This document shows, one piece after another, positions 1-14,000 of a DNA stretch of 64,000 nucleotides. Where the stretch lies: positions 3,596,501 through 3,660,500 of the forward strand of contig NC_088295.1 in NCBI RefSeq assembly GCF_032854445.1. Reading direction: 5' to 3'. Each line of letters opens with the position of its first letter. Position 1 is the stretch's first letter. The DNA is from Liolophura sinensis. Its lineage: Eukaryota; Mollusca; Polyplacophora; Chitonida; Chitonidae. The notes below the pieces were generated by a model. The model made no database searches. It saw only the letters and a list, made by a program, of their open reading frames with translations, and was not told where the DNA came from. The position numbers and the translations under genes are program-made.

Positions 1-3000
1 GATACATTATTCACACTTCAGGCTGAAGATGCAGACTCTTTGGTAAGAACGATTTTCCAAAATTTGTACTTCTATCTTACCCATCCTCCTCCTCATTGTC
101 GATCCTGTCTAATGGGTACTTTGCTGACCATTTAACTCTGGATTTACCTCCTTTTTTCAGTCTCCTAGTGATCAGGTGTCCTTCTTCCTCACTGGAAACA
201 CCGAGGCTCAAAATTACTTTACTGTAAATCAGTTCAGTGGAGAGATATCCCTAACACGCTCTGTGTTAGATGACCCGAACAGATTAACAACCCAGAGCTA
301 TACGGTATGTACCTTGTAGAAATAACTGGCCCTATGTATTTGATATCTCGTTTTCTTTATTAGCTAATTTTCTCCGCCATAGGCCATCTATACAGTTAGT
401 CTTTCCTTTTTATCCAACAGCTAAATTTCCGTTGTGAGGACCGAGGCTCCCCAGTTAACCAGTGCACAAATCAGTTAACCCTCAACGTGAATGTCAACAG
501 GAATCTCAACACACCTGAATTCTCCGGTTTGCCTTACCAAAAAACAATCCCAGAGACCTCTCCTACAGGAACGTCTGTTGTCCAAGTCACATTGTCTGAC
601 CGCGATACTGTGGTGAGTCACTTATTAGAAATGTTATCGCTCCTGTTCTTTGTTCCTTCATTTTTTTTTTTTTAATAAATCTAAATTTTTTCCGCAGGCA
701 CCGTTCAATTCTGTGATTCTGCGATTCATAGGAGATGGCAGTGCAACTTCCTTCTTTGACCTTGACTTTTCTTCTGCAAACCCCATAATCAGAGTCTCCA
801 ACCAATCCCAGTTGTTGGCGGACACAGGAGAGTTTTACACAGTGAGTGCATGGTCACATTTTTTACCAACGAAAACCGATTATCACTTTTTATTCATCCT
901 CTGGTATCGTCTTTTTTGCACGTTTGTAATGAAAATGTTTGTTCTTCTGCAGCTTCGATTACTGGCAGAAGATGAAGGAAAGCCACCGCTGTCAGCCACG
1001 GTTTTGGTTGAGATAACGGTTGAACGAAACTTGTATGCTCCGGAATTTTTGCATGGAATACTAATTACATCAATCCCCATCAATTCTGTTCCATCTCGAC
1101 CAATAATCATGGTGAATGCCACAGATCGTGACCGCTCGGTAAGCAAATTACACTTGCACAATACGTTAATACACTCAGACAATAAGAATCTCACTACATG
1201 TGAGGACAATAACTCCTTTTTTGTGCACCAACATAAATTGTTTTTGAAGATTATGTATTTGCATTGTAAATATTTTTCAGTCTCCAAACAACGTTGTGAC
1301 CTATTCCGCTGTTGGCGACGATCGAGCACCCGAATATTTCTTTGTGAGAGGATCGGATGGACAAGTGCTTCTAACAAAGACCCTGCCCAGCACACCACTA
1401 TTCTACAGGGTAAGTCCTTTTTGATCAAGGCATTTCCAAGAATGAAATAGTTACAAGCTATTATTTATCCGATATTATGTTTTTATTAAGTTTGGTAATT
1501 CATTATTTTTCTCCTGACAGTTGAGAGTTAGGGCGACTGATGGCGGTGATCGTCCACGTTCCAGCGAGATGACCGTGGAGATAAGCATTACCACCCGTGG
1601 CCAACCTTTAGCGTTCAGTTTGCCCAGCTACGCTGAGACGGTCACCGAGAACGAGCCCGTGGGGAACACCATCAGACCAATCACAGCCAGTCCAGGGGTA
1701 AGTTAGCAGCCTGCTGCGGTGCCTAATACATTGTGATGGTTGTCCGAATTCCCGTTATGCCGTGGAAGACTTTTTTTCATGCTGGGACTACAAAAATGTC
1801 AGAAAGACTAACATTTCTTTTTGTTTCCCTCTTCAGCCTGGAATCGTGTACAGTTTGAATGGGTACAGCTCTGGACCGGAGTTCTTTCAGATTGAGCCGG
1901 TGTCTGGCAATGTTGTTCTGGTGAAAGATCTCAAAGAGGATGCAGCAAAGCTTACACAGTATTTCGTGAGTTTATTTCTTCCATTGTCTTGTCTTTTTAG
2001 GAAATTGTTATCCGTTTTTTTAAAGATTGTCAGCATTAGTGTGAATATTTAGTGTGAATATTTCGTGAAAATTTTTGTTGTGCAATTTCAGTTGAATGTC
2101 GTTGCCACGAAGACTGGGTCTGTTTTTGGGACGGAGACGGCCACAGCTCAGGTGAACATAACAGTACAGAGAAATGTGAATGGTCCCCAGTTTACGGAGG
2201 CGAGCTACTACAGAGAAGTGCCCGAAACGCTGCAGCTGGGCTCCTCCGTGGTGCAAACATCGGCCACAGACAATGATGTCAATGTAAGACACCAGAACAT
2301 CTCTCCTTAAATTTTAAGCAGTAAAAATCCAAACAGCATCTTTTCTCAATCCAAAAACCCAGCTAGCTACGCTTCCTAAGTATGTCTTACAGAAAACAAA
2401 ACGCAAGCCAAACAATTGTAAATTGTACGAATATAATTTGTTTTTCTTTTTTTAAGGATAAATTAACGTACAGCATTGTGCCATCAGTGAGTGGGACGGA
2501 GAACTTCTTCTACATCAATCCCAACACTGGTTTGGTTTCTCTACAACGCTTGTTGACTGGTACCACAAATTCCCTACTAGAGGTAAGTGTGCTTCCCAAG
2601 GAACGCCTCCACTCCCTCTCTCCATCTTCCCGCCCGAGCTAACAGGCTCTAATTTCTTAAATCTGTTTTTAAAATTCAGAGGTTCATTTTTCTTTCCTGT
2701 CTCCATGAAGTTTTAATGCAATCATTGATTGTTTTGTTTGTTTTTCTTTTATATTTCAGTTTGATGTTAAAGTCGGTGACAACGGCCAGCCGTCCAGAGA
2801 AGCCTTGTCTCGTGTAGTAGTCAACGTGACCAGGGATCGCTTCCCTCCCATCTTCCAGTCGCTGCCATATTCTACCATCGTATCCGAGAAGACTGGCCTA
2901 GGTGTCTCTATCTACAATGTGCTGGCTACAGATGAGGATCTCCAGGTAAGTGGTCTCCTCATGTTAGATACTGACATAAGAACTGGGTACTAACAGTTGG

Positions 3001-3572
3001 GAATATATCCATGACCTTAACCCATCCTATTCCTGTTCGCTTCTATGGCCTAATGGTTAGAGCGTCAAACATGGGTCGAGTCATACCAAAGAAAAACGGT
3101 ATTTTTTTGCTACCTCGTTGGGCGCTCAGCACTTAGGTTAGAGCTAGGAAGCATGACTGGTCGGTCCGCTGTCAGCATAATGTAACTGTGTGCGGTGTCA
3201 TGTCTACTGTCTTGGCATGACACTTCATTGGCGGCAGCTATTTGCCGGCATGAACTCTCTCTGCCACAAGAAGACAGTGTATGTAGACTTAACCTCTTAC
3301 ACGCTCCTCGTGGTCATGACTGAAAACTTTATTCATTCATTACTTTCCTACTTTCTGCTGTCGTTATAGTCACCATGACGACCCACACGTATGTTTGTGC
3401 ATATACTGCTGTTTTTAATGACGTTTTTTTTTGTCTGTTTCCCCCACAGGGTAGGATGATGTACGCCACTGATGGTTACTTCTCTGCTCCTTGGTACTTC
3501 TCTGTGAACTCAACCAATGGTTCCATTCGAGTTCGCTCCAATCTTCGTGACGACAGGCTCCAAAGCTACACA
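1..3572 (+). CDS. Exons 1-12: EC repeats, first block (5'-partial)
   Basis: Exons: 1-42 (partial), 161-304, 421-612, 698-841, 953-1138, 1281-1409, 1521-1697, 1837-1965, 2092-2283, 2457-2582, 2760-2945, 3450-3572. Each is a multiple of three with phase-0 boundaries. Odd exons are A halves: the end of one EC, the linker and the start of the next EC. Even exons are B halves carrying the YF..N..TG strand. Linkers read VNRNLNTPEF, VERNLYAPEF, VQRNVNGPQF and VTRDRFPPIF. Exon 7 is atypical: its linker is TTRGQPLAF and it ends in ENEPV...SPG without the AxDxD turn. The same deviation recurs in exon 43. Splice sites were chosen by frame, by pyrimidine tracts before AG, and by homology to the other modules. 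Confidence 0.88.
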
Positions 3573-6500
3573 GTAAGCAGTCTGACAGATTTTTACAAAG
3601 AAAATTTGATTTAAGAATAATTATAAAACATTTTGACTCATTTCCATATGCCTGGCCTTTTTTTACTGATATTTTGTCTTTTCAGCTCGGTCTGTTAGCT
3701 TACGACTCTAACAACCCAAATGAAGTCGCCCGAGCAAACGTTACCATCATTGTGCGACGAAACGAAAATTCCCCCCAGTTTACTCCCAATGCCAAAACGA
3801 CGACTATTCCAGAGACGTTTGGGTTGGGTCGTGTGATAGACACTATGACGGCCACAGATAATGACAATGTAAGTCAGCCTTCAAATTCACCTAATAAGCC
3901 ATTTGCTCAATTTCATGGTAATTTCATTGTAAACTGAACTGATAACGATTTGAAATTATCTTCTTAACCTATACTAATGTCTTTGTGCTTTTTTTAAAAA
4001 TTTCCTTGAAGGATGCTATACGTTACTTCCTGGATGGCACAAGTAGCTCAGTAAATGCCAGTCAGTATTTCCTGGTGCTGGAGGGAACTGGGGAAGTCGT
4101 TGCCTTTAAATCCCTAACTACTGCTCCACTGGACTCTTACACTGTAAGTACGACAAGCATTTTATATTGTCTGCATCGTCAACCTCATCAGCCTCGACCA
4201 CTTGAACAAAACCATTTGCATTTATATTTCTTGTTTACCTTTTTGCAGGTGTCCGTAAATGCTCAAGACACGGGTTTTCCTATGAAAACTAGCGTGACCA
4301 ATGGTCAGTTGACGATAATCATCACCAGGAACCAGTATTCTCCAGATTTCAACTCTAATCGGTACACGGTCACCATAAACGACACACAACCTGTGGACTC
4401 GTCCATTCTCCAGGTGTCTGCCACGGACCGCGATGCACCAGTGAGAACATTTACATTTCTCATCTTCATTTACAATATGACACAGTATTTTGTCTCCTCT
4501 GCACTTGTACATGTCATTTTCGTGTCTTAACTACTTTATCATCTCCCCCAGGGACCATTCTCGGATGTGCGCTATGACCTGCTAGGAGACGAAACCACAC
4601 CTGTGTATTTCAGAGTAGATTTGATGACCGGAAACATCTTTGTGAAAAGTGCTCTGAGTACACAAAACACACCTGTCTACAGGGTATGTGTCTTAGTTCC
4701 TTTTGTCAGTGTATACAATCACATTCATTTTTCCATTGCTGGCTCGCTCAAATAAGTCATTATCCCACAAGATCACAGCTCTGTTTTATAAGTTCTGTTT
4801 ATCTATTACTGGCTTCTGTTCCGTTTCCTCTGCTTAAGTCTGTAATATGGAGTACGGCTAAATAATTGGCGTGGTATTTTTTACAATTTCGCCAAAAACT
4901 GATTTTAATTACATGGATTTTTTTAAGTCCCCCCTTCCCTCCCCCTTGATTTCTTCTTCAGGCTCGGATCCGTGCCCGTGACTTGGGTAGCCCTGCTCGA
5001 AGTGCCACTGTCACTGCCATCATTAATGTCAACCATAACCTCAACACACCAGCTTTTGTGGATAACACTTACGAGCGAACCATCCCCGAGGAACAGGCAG
5101 TGGGTGTGTCCATCCTGCAGGTCTCCGCTCGAGACCAAGACGCATTCGTGAGTTACAGTTCTGTCCTACTTCGTCGTGAAACAAGCCTCGATCATGCATG
5201 TCAAATATTCATATTACAAACACTTCTGTTAAAGGTTTAAGATCTTAACTCGGTTGGTTTACAAATGCACATGTAATATTCAGTTTCTCGTTCTTCCGAA
5301 AGCCCTAATGACGACTGATGCAGTAAAACCCGGCTACTCTCGACGGGTGGAATGCATGCCGAGAGCCCCGCCTACTTTAGTATGTCATACTGATGGTTGA
5401 TTTCACGTTATATAAATAATGGTGTTTCTTTATTATGTGCTTGTTTTAGTCTCCATATAACACGGTGACCTTTGGCCTGGAGGACCCTCTAAGGGCAGGC
5501 TCCAACCCAATCAGCTACTTCCAGCTCGACCCCACCACAGGCATCCTCTCCCTTAAGCAGCCAGTGTCTCTGGACTTAGCGGATACACCAGTCTACCAGG
5601 TAAATTGCCATTTTGACTGGATAACATTTTACGACGAAACAGTTAAACAGAGTTCAAACAACTTTTTTTATAATTTTCATTCCGTGCGTTAAAACATTGT
5701 CTCGATTTTGTCAATTTCAGTTTCAAGCCACAGTTCGTGACGGAGGGAGCCTAACAGGTCAACCAGCCAATATTATCATCACGGTGAACCGAAACAACTT
5801 CTCCCCAGAGTTCATCAACTTACCTAACACAACAGCAGTGAACTTCAACACCAACTTAGGTTTCCAGGTGTTCTCTGTACAGACCAGAGACCAAGATACT
5901 GTGGTGAGTTCTGTATATTCTGACGATTATTCAACTAGTTTCGGCACCAATATTTATATTTCGGGAATATTTATACTTTTGAATTATCGTCAAAATCTCG
6001 ATTTTAATAAGACAACTATAGTATTATACCAAGTTGTGGTATAATTTCTTGAAGTATACAGCTTGTTACACTATCCCATATATTTAATCTTTTCTCTCTC
6101 TTTTTTTTTTTTTTTTTTTGACTTCCAGAACCCTTATGATCAAGTTTTTTACAGTATCATTGGTGATGACAAAGCTACTGGGTATTTTGATATTGGACGA
6201 CAGACTGGGATCATCACTACCAAAGCTAATCTCCGCACGGACAACTCCCAAAGATATACAGTATGCATCATTCATTCTCAGTTTTTGGATTTACACCTCT
6301 AATGCATTTAATTATCCAGTCTTTCTTGAGGTAGAGTTTTTTTTATTTTTATTTTTTTTTTATCACGATATCAAAATCTAATATTTGTCTCTAATTTCAG
6401 GTGCGTGTGGTCGCACAAGATGGCGGTAGTCCAAGTCGCAGTGCTACAGCAACTCTGGCGGTAACGGTCACCAGGAATTTGTTCACGCCCATCTTCATCC

Positions 6501-9500
6501 AGCAAAACGAAACCCTGACTGTCCGTGAAAATGAAGATCTGGGAAGAACCCTTGTTACTCTCAGAACGGAAGACAGAGACATCTCCGTAAGTTATTTTCA
6601 GTTTACTTCCTACAATTTTCCGTTTGCTTCCTACAATTTTCCGTGAGTACTTACTTTCAGAATTGTCCCCGTAGATAACTGGGCGTATTGTGGATTTATT
6701 TCAGGCCCCGTATAACACCCGGATTTTCTCCATTATTGATGACGCGACTGTCCAGGAATACTTCCAAGTCAACAGCCTTGGAGAATTCTCGTTGAAGAAA
6801 AGCCTAACCCTTATCCCCAACATCAACAGTTTAATTGTAAGTGTTTTGTAAATTTTTCTGACGCTTCATATTTTTATTGAAGAATCAAGTGTGTGGAGCA
6901 GATTTTTACATATTTTCATTTAGCCCTGACCTCATCTGTTCAACTTTATATTTTAGGCCGAGATCAGTCTGAGAGATGGCGGCAGTCCTTCCAGAACATC
7001 CCCACTCAATGCCTTCATTTCAATCACCATTCTGCGAAACCGTAATGTCCCCTACTTTGTGGGTGAGCCCTACAGGCGTGACTTGGGCCAGAGCACGACA
7101 GCTGGCACCACAGTTCTGACAGTCACCGCAAGGGACAATGACCCTCCAGTAAGTTTGATAACCTATGCATTTTAAAAGATGTTAGATTTGTATCCCCCAG
7201 AGCTGTAATGAAGTATACTGATGGTTAAATGGTGTTGATTCCTGGTTTCTTTCTTCCACAGACCACACCCTATGGAACAGTTGTCTTTGACCTGATCGGT
7301 GACGATGGAGCTCAGACATTGTTTCAGATTGGACGCACCAGCGGAGTAATCACTATCAGGAATGATCTGGCCAGCAGCTCCACCAATAAATACACGGTAT
7401 GACCTCTGTTTTTGTTTCTCTGGGGTTCTAATTGGATGTAAGCTACAGTTATCCATTATGCCCTGATGTTGGCTGCCGTGCTTTATTGTTCAGATAGATA
7501 ATTCTGACCCTTGTCTTGTTTTGATATATAGCTGCGTGTGCGAGCGCAAGATCTTGGGGTTCCCAGTAACTTCAACACGACCCTTGTGACCATTACGGTG
7601 TCGACAAACTTCCAGAGTCCGCGTCTGGTAGACACCAATACCTACACTGCTACAATCCCGGAAACCACGAGCCTGGGCAAGGTGCTCATGACCATAAAGG
7701 CAGAGGACAATGACCAGTTTGTAAGTTCTCCTTGTTTTATATAAGGCTTTGCTTTTTTTCTGCAAAATACACGGACGTGCTTCCCAGAAACACTGCCCGT
7801 AGTTGTCGGGTGGGGCGAGGGGAGACGTAGAGATTTAGTAGCAATAGAAGAATTCGCTGGACTCTCAATGTTTTTTTTTTGTTTTCTTCTCATATCTGAT
7901 ATTTACTTGTAGACTCCAAACAATGAAGTTCGTTACGAGATCACTCAAGGTGCGGACAGCTTGGCGTGTTTGGACATCAATGACGTAACAGGCGAGATCT
8001 ACCTAAAGAGCTCTTTACTCAAAGATCCATGCAAACAGTCAACATTCAACGTAAGTCCTACATCCTTCCCAAAGATCTTTTTTTTTCTTTTTACAGTTTT
8101 AGGTTCACAGCATTGTGAACAGCCAGCACCTGTACATATGCATTCCACATCACGCACAGGTTGGTGTACGTTCATTTTGTATGTTCTTGTTTGTGCAGAT
8201 GAGAGTGAGAGCCCGAGATCTTGGTACCCCGAGTCTGTCCAGTTCCGAAGCCACAGCCACAGTTATTGTTCAGAGGAACTTGAACGCGCCCAGGTTCCTT
8301 AACCCCGCCAACTATGTGACTCTGATTAATGAGACTGTCCCTGTGGAGACCGTTGTGCTGGTCGTATCTGCACAGGATGCGGATATTGTGGTAAGTGAAG
8401 TCCTTAACACCTAAGTGTATGGGGGATCATTGCTCAGTATGTGGATTTTTTCCTTACAGATGTTGGAATGAGAATTTGATATATTCTGTTTTAAATATAT
8501 CTTTTTTGGCCGTTGTGTTACAGGATCCATTCAACAAATTCACGTTCCAAATGGTTGGAGATGATGCAGCTCTGTCTTACTTCCGTGCCAACGAGACCAC
8601 TGGGGCGATCATATTGACGAACAGTGTGCTTAGCGACACCAGAGTCCAGTATAAGGTAATTTAGCTACCAGTCTAAGCTAGGCATCGAAGCAAAACATTC
8701 GTGTACCAGTCGTCAATACATACCAATTCACAAAACTAATATTTAAAACAAACAGGACTAAACACTAATTTGTACAAAAGCATGCGAAGGGAAACAGTCA
8801 TAGTCATGACCAACTTTACACCAGGTAAGTCTAAAATTGTCGGTTACTGGCTACTTCTCCAGGTGACTGTTTGTCTGTTTGTAGGTTCGCCTCCAGGTAA
8901 CAGACGGTGGAATTCCCGCTTTGTCTTCCTTTGCTGTGGCCACCATAAATATCCAGCGCAACCTTTATCGCCCTGTAATCTCCCCGACTGAATATAACGT
9001 GGTCATCCTGGAGACGGTGGATTTGGGCGTGGAGATTGAGCGCGTTACGGCCACAGATTCGGACTCGCGGGTGATTATATACTCTTTCAGGATTTTAACA
9101 TTTGTTATATAACTATGAAAGTGTTGCATCTTCTGAAGATGCAACTTAGCTCATAGGTGACATGACATCGTTAAATGTATTGCCATTGACTATCTGGAAT
9201 GTGTAAGCGAGGTGTTTAATTTTGCCCTCTCTGCTGGTGTTCCAGGCTCCCCAGAACAGCATAACGTTTGAAGCTACAGGCTCAGCCGACGCGCTGGAGT
9301 ATTTTACCGTTCGCTCTGACGGCAGCATATCCGTCAAGAAACCCCTTACATTGGACAGCAGAGACACACAGCTCTATGAGGTATGCATCACATTTTTATT
9401 TCAGTTGAAAGATATATTTGAAAAAGCTGTAGTACCACCGTTTGTTGTGATGTGAAATTGTGAATGTCTTGTATATGATCCACTGATTTGTTATTCAACG

Positions 9501-10968
9501 TTACGGGTGTATATTTTGTTGCAGCTGACGGTCCGTGCTCGTGACAACGGCATACAGAGGCAACTTACTAGCGCAGACTTTGCTCGTGTCCGCGTCACTG
9601 TGGTCAGGAATAACTTCTGCCCCCAGTTTGTAAACAACCCACCGTTTTTGACCATTCCACGCACCCAGCAAACCGGGCAGGTTCTCGTCAACATGACAGC
9701 TGTGGATCAAGACAGTCAAGATGTCCAGGTATGCCAAACTGCAGTTGCGTTGTGGCCTAATATTCATCGCTGTTGTATAAATTAGATTATGTTTTGTGTT
9801 TCTCCCTTTTTATTTTGTTTTTTTTTCTGTCCCTTCTAGAATGCATTTGGCTCGCTGACCTACAGTATTATAGGTGATGATAATGCCAACCTATACTTTG
9901 GTGTGGACAGTATTGGTGGAATTTTCGTTTCTAATTCCCTTGAGGGAGATACCAGCACAACGTACAGGGTAAGTCTCTCATACTCCACAGTAAATTATAC
10001 ATAACTCTACATAATGTCTTCTACGTTATTAGCTTTTTTTCATTTTCACTTTAAAATAATTTATTTTCATTTATTCTATAAAGCTAGATACATGTAACAT
10101 TTTGATATGGTTCATTTACAGATTCGACTTCAAGTCACTGATGATGTATGCAGCCCGACGGATACTCTAGTGACCGTCTATGTAGAGAGGAGCTTGTTTG
10201 CACCTGTCTGGCAACCAAACTCGACCTACGTGACCACAGTGAAGGAAACTCATGATGTTTTGGTCCCCGTCACACGAGTGTCTGCTATTGATCAGGATCT
10301 TAAGGTGAATAAAGGTTCCCCTCGCTCACCTGGAATTTTAGATGGAAAAAATCTATAAGAAAATAATTATGGATATATTTTTGGGCTCTTGTGTGTCCAC
10401 AAAAAGCTATATCAAGAATAGCCTTAACTTTTAGGGTATTTCCTGAACATGTTTAATTATGTGCAACTGTTTGTTGATTCTGTGTTGCAGAGTCCCCATA
10501 ATGACGTTATCTACGAGGTGGATACGACGTCTCCAAACCAGGGTCTATTCAGAGTAGACGCGGACTCTGGAAATGTCTTCCTCAGACGCTCATTAATTAA
10601 TTCTGGCGGCAGTTCCTTCATTGTGAGTAAACATTTACTTGATTGCTTATGGTCTCCATTTAAATTGTCCAACACCCTGAATTTTAAGCTTCATCCCCAT
10701 TGTCTTCATTTCATTGTTTTTTTTCACTCTGCATTGAACATGTTATATTTTTTTGCTCTTTTCAGTTGCGTATGGTAGCTCGTGATAATGGTTTCCCTCA
10801 AAAGACTAGTCAAGTAGCGACTTTGGAGGTGTTTGTGCTTAGGAATGACTACTCTCCGTACTTCGTACCCAACCCGGCCTATGTTATCCAGGATATACCA
10901 CAAAACAGCCAAGTCAACTCTGTGATAGGAACAGTCACTGCTCGGGACAACGATACTGTGGTACGTTC

Positions 10969-11002
<34 letters not shown>

Positions 11003-14000
11003 TTGAAACATTTCACATGTTTCAGTATTTTCTCGTGTTTTTTTTATGTGGTGTTTGTTTTCGTGATGGTCTAGTACACATGTGGTTTTCTTTCCATGTG
11101 TCTGCAGGACCCGTTCAACACAATCCGCTACTCTGTTATTGGTGATGATTCCTCTCCGACCTACTTTGGTGTCAACAATGTCAATGGTGTGGGCCAGGTA
11201 TTCCTGAGGCAGGCCTTAACCACAGATCCAGCTACAACCTACCATGTAAGTCTCGCTGCTGCTTTATGCCTCGTTGCCATTGCGGTACGAAGCCATAATC
11301 ATTTCTTCTTTCTGCCTCGTGCTGACGATTTACTGACTGAACGGGCTTGTTGAACTAACACTGATCCTTTTTTCATTCTTTTCAGTTAAGAGTGAGGGCG
11401 ACTGATGGCGGTAACCCGCAGAAATCTGCGGTTGCTGTGGTTACCATAACAGTAGACAGGAACTTGTTCCGCCCCAGTTTTAGCAACTCCTCTCTGCGTC
11501 AGACAATTTTTGAAACCCAAGAGTTGGGATCCCCAATAATCATATTGTCTGCCGAGGACAGAGACATTGTGGTAAGAACCCTGTGACAAGGTCAAATTTC
11601 ACCAGAAATATTTGTAAATCAGATGCCTTGCCGTCATAGTATTCCGGTACGTTGTCTTTATGTTTATCCTCTGAACCATTGGTTTTGTTGCAGAAGCCCA
11701 ATGGAGATTTGAGGTACACGATATCTGGCGATACCGAGGTTCTAAAATATTTTACAGTGGCCGAGGAAACCGGGCATATCTACCTACAGCGTTCCATCAA
11801 CAGACAGAACCCAATGCGGTATCGGGTAAGTCTATGGTCTATCATAACCACACACCCTCAAGTTTAACCTGCAATTCTTCAAATTATTTAAAAGCTAAAT
11901 GAAATCTAACCTTGGCCATTTATTTTTGACAGTTTCAAGCCACGGCTCATGACCTGGGCATTCCATCCAAGTCCTCTGCAAACATATCAATCACCATTGA
12001 TGTGATCAGGAACTTGGAGAGTCCAACGTTTGCATCCCCCACTTTCACCATTACGATCCCGGAGACTCAGGCTGCGGGCTCATCTATCTTCAGCATCTCT
12101 GCGGTTGACAACGATCTACCGGTGAGTGTGTAAAGTTTGTAACCAACTTTCTTTTTTTTACCTGCGCTCGCACGCACACGTACTGACCTCACATGAATAT
12201 GGCCAGTTTGTGACTTGTAACCAACACTTGTACATTACGTCCTCGCGAAGATTGATTCATGACTGGTCTCAATTGTAGTCGCTTTCTGAATTAAACCTGT
12301 CCATTCACCGGACTTTGTTTTCTAGGGTCCATTCAGCACTGTCAGTTATCGGGCAATAGGAGATGATACTGCTCCGGTCTTCTTCGAGGTGGACGACACA
12401 AACGGTGAAGTGAGCGTGAAACCTACTGTTGATCTAAGCACCGACAACACAGATCGTTATGTGGTGAGTTGTACCGCCCTTGTATAATTGCTACCGTTCA
12501 TTACATCAACTGAAATTTTGTACAAGATGAACGTGTTGCACATACAAGTATTTTGACTGTTTGGCTTGTTTTGTGTCCTAGCTACGAGTTGAGGCAAGAG
12601 ATGGTGGCCAGCCAGCCCGTACAAATGTGACGACATTGACCATAAACGTTGAAAGGAATCTATTCGCACCAGTCTTTAACACCTCTGGGATCATACGCAA
12701 AACAATCCTGGAGACTGAGGCCCCGGGCTTCCCAATTGTACAGCTCTTTGCTCCCGATGCTGATGACTCTGTGAGTAAAAGTTGTTAGCCTTTTAACAAA
12801 TTCTCAGTTGCGTACATTCCTGTGTATATTTTTGTACACTTTTGTGAATGAGTGGATATGTTAATTGATATGATAGTTACACTGTGTACTGACAATAAAG
12901 CTTCTGATGTCCGCAACAAGGATAGATTGTGATTAGAACGAATGATTAGAGCACATCGATGTCGAAGCAAACTTCTGTGATAAAAAACACTTTCTTTTTT
13001 CTAGGCTCCAAACAACCAAGTGACCTTTGAAATGGTGGGCGAGGGAGATGCTACTAACTATTTCTTTGTCCATCCGGATAATGGAAAAGTAACCCTTCTG
13101 AGCTCAGTGAAAAACACCAATTCCAGTTTTTATCGGGTAGGTAATTAAAAATCCTGCAATATGAATGTGACGTTCACCTTGTGTTTCTTCCCCTTTTTGT
13201 TCTTAACGGGTATTTTAGGGGTTTGGTAGCATTGTACGTACAAACATGTGTGTATTTTTTTTTCTCTTTTTATAGTTGAGAGTACTTGCCAGTGATGGCG
13301 GCCGACCAACTCCGCGGACAGACCTACAAACCATAGAGGTCACAGTGGCCCGATCAGCGGGAAAGCTGCAATTTGGATTACGTCAATATGAAACGGAAAT
13401 TCCAGAGAATGAACCGGTCAGCAGTCTTATTTTGACTGCCATTGCTCAGCCAGGGGTAGGTCTAGTTTCTAAGATGTCTTGGTTTTCAGCTGCAGTCTAT
13501 CATGTCGTACTGTTTAGTTTAGCACTTATACTTTTAACTAACTGGTTTGCTTGTTCCACATTTCAGGCTGCAATTACCTATCGCATCCTGGGTTTTGGAT
13601 CTGCGGACTCGTATTTTTCTGTGAACAACAATGGTCAGATCCGAGTGAAGACTGACCTACGTACAGACCCTACTCGACTAACTCTCTATCAGGTGAGTAC
13701 TACGCAACCTATATTGCACGACCTCCAAGCTATTCAACCACTGTACTGCAGTCACGATTTCATCTGTTTGGGCAACTTTCATTAGGCTATTTAGCCATTG
13801 TATTGCGTTCAAGAAATTTTGAAGTAACATTTTATTCCTTCTGTATTTTTTTTCAGCTGCAATTGGAAGCTCAAAGCCAGGATGTGGTCAGTCAGTCTGC
13901 CACCACCCTTGTCAGCATAACGGTCAGAAGGAACCTAAACGATCCCGTGTTCCAACGAACCCCTTACCAAGAAACCATTGTTGACAATACCCCTACAGGT

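Noticed and set aside
883-1428. 181-codon minus-strand ORF opposite exons 5-6
   Set aside because: Shadow of the cadherin exons and an intron; no domain, and it crosses well-supported splice sites.
8199-8201. ATG at an exon start as a possible start codon of a shorter gene
   Set aside because: It directly follows a good acceptor (TTGTGCAG) and continues the upstream frame; Met simply replaces Leu at this F-strand position.
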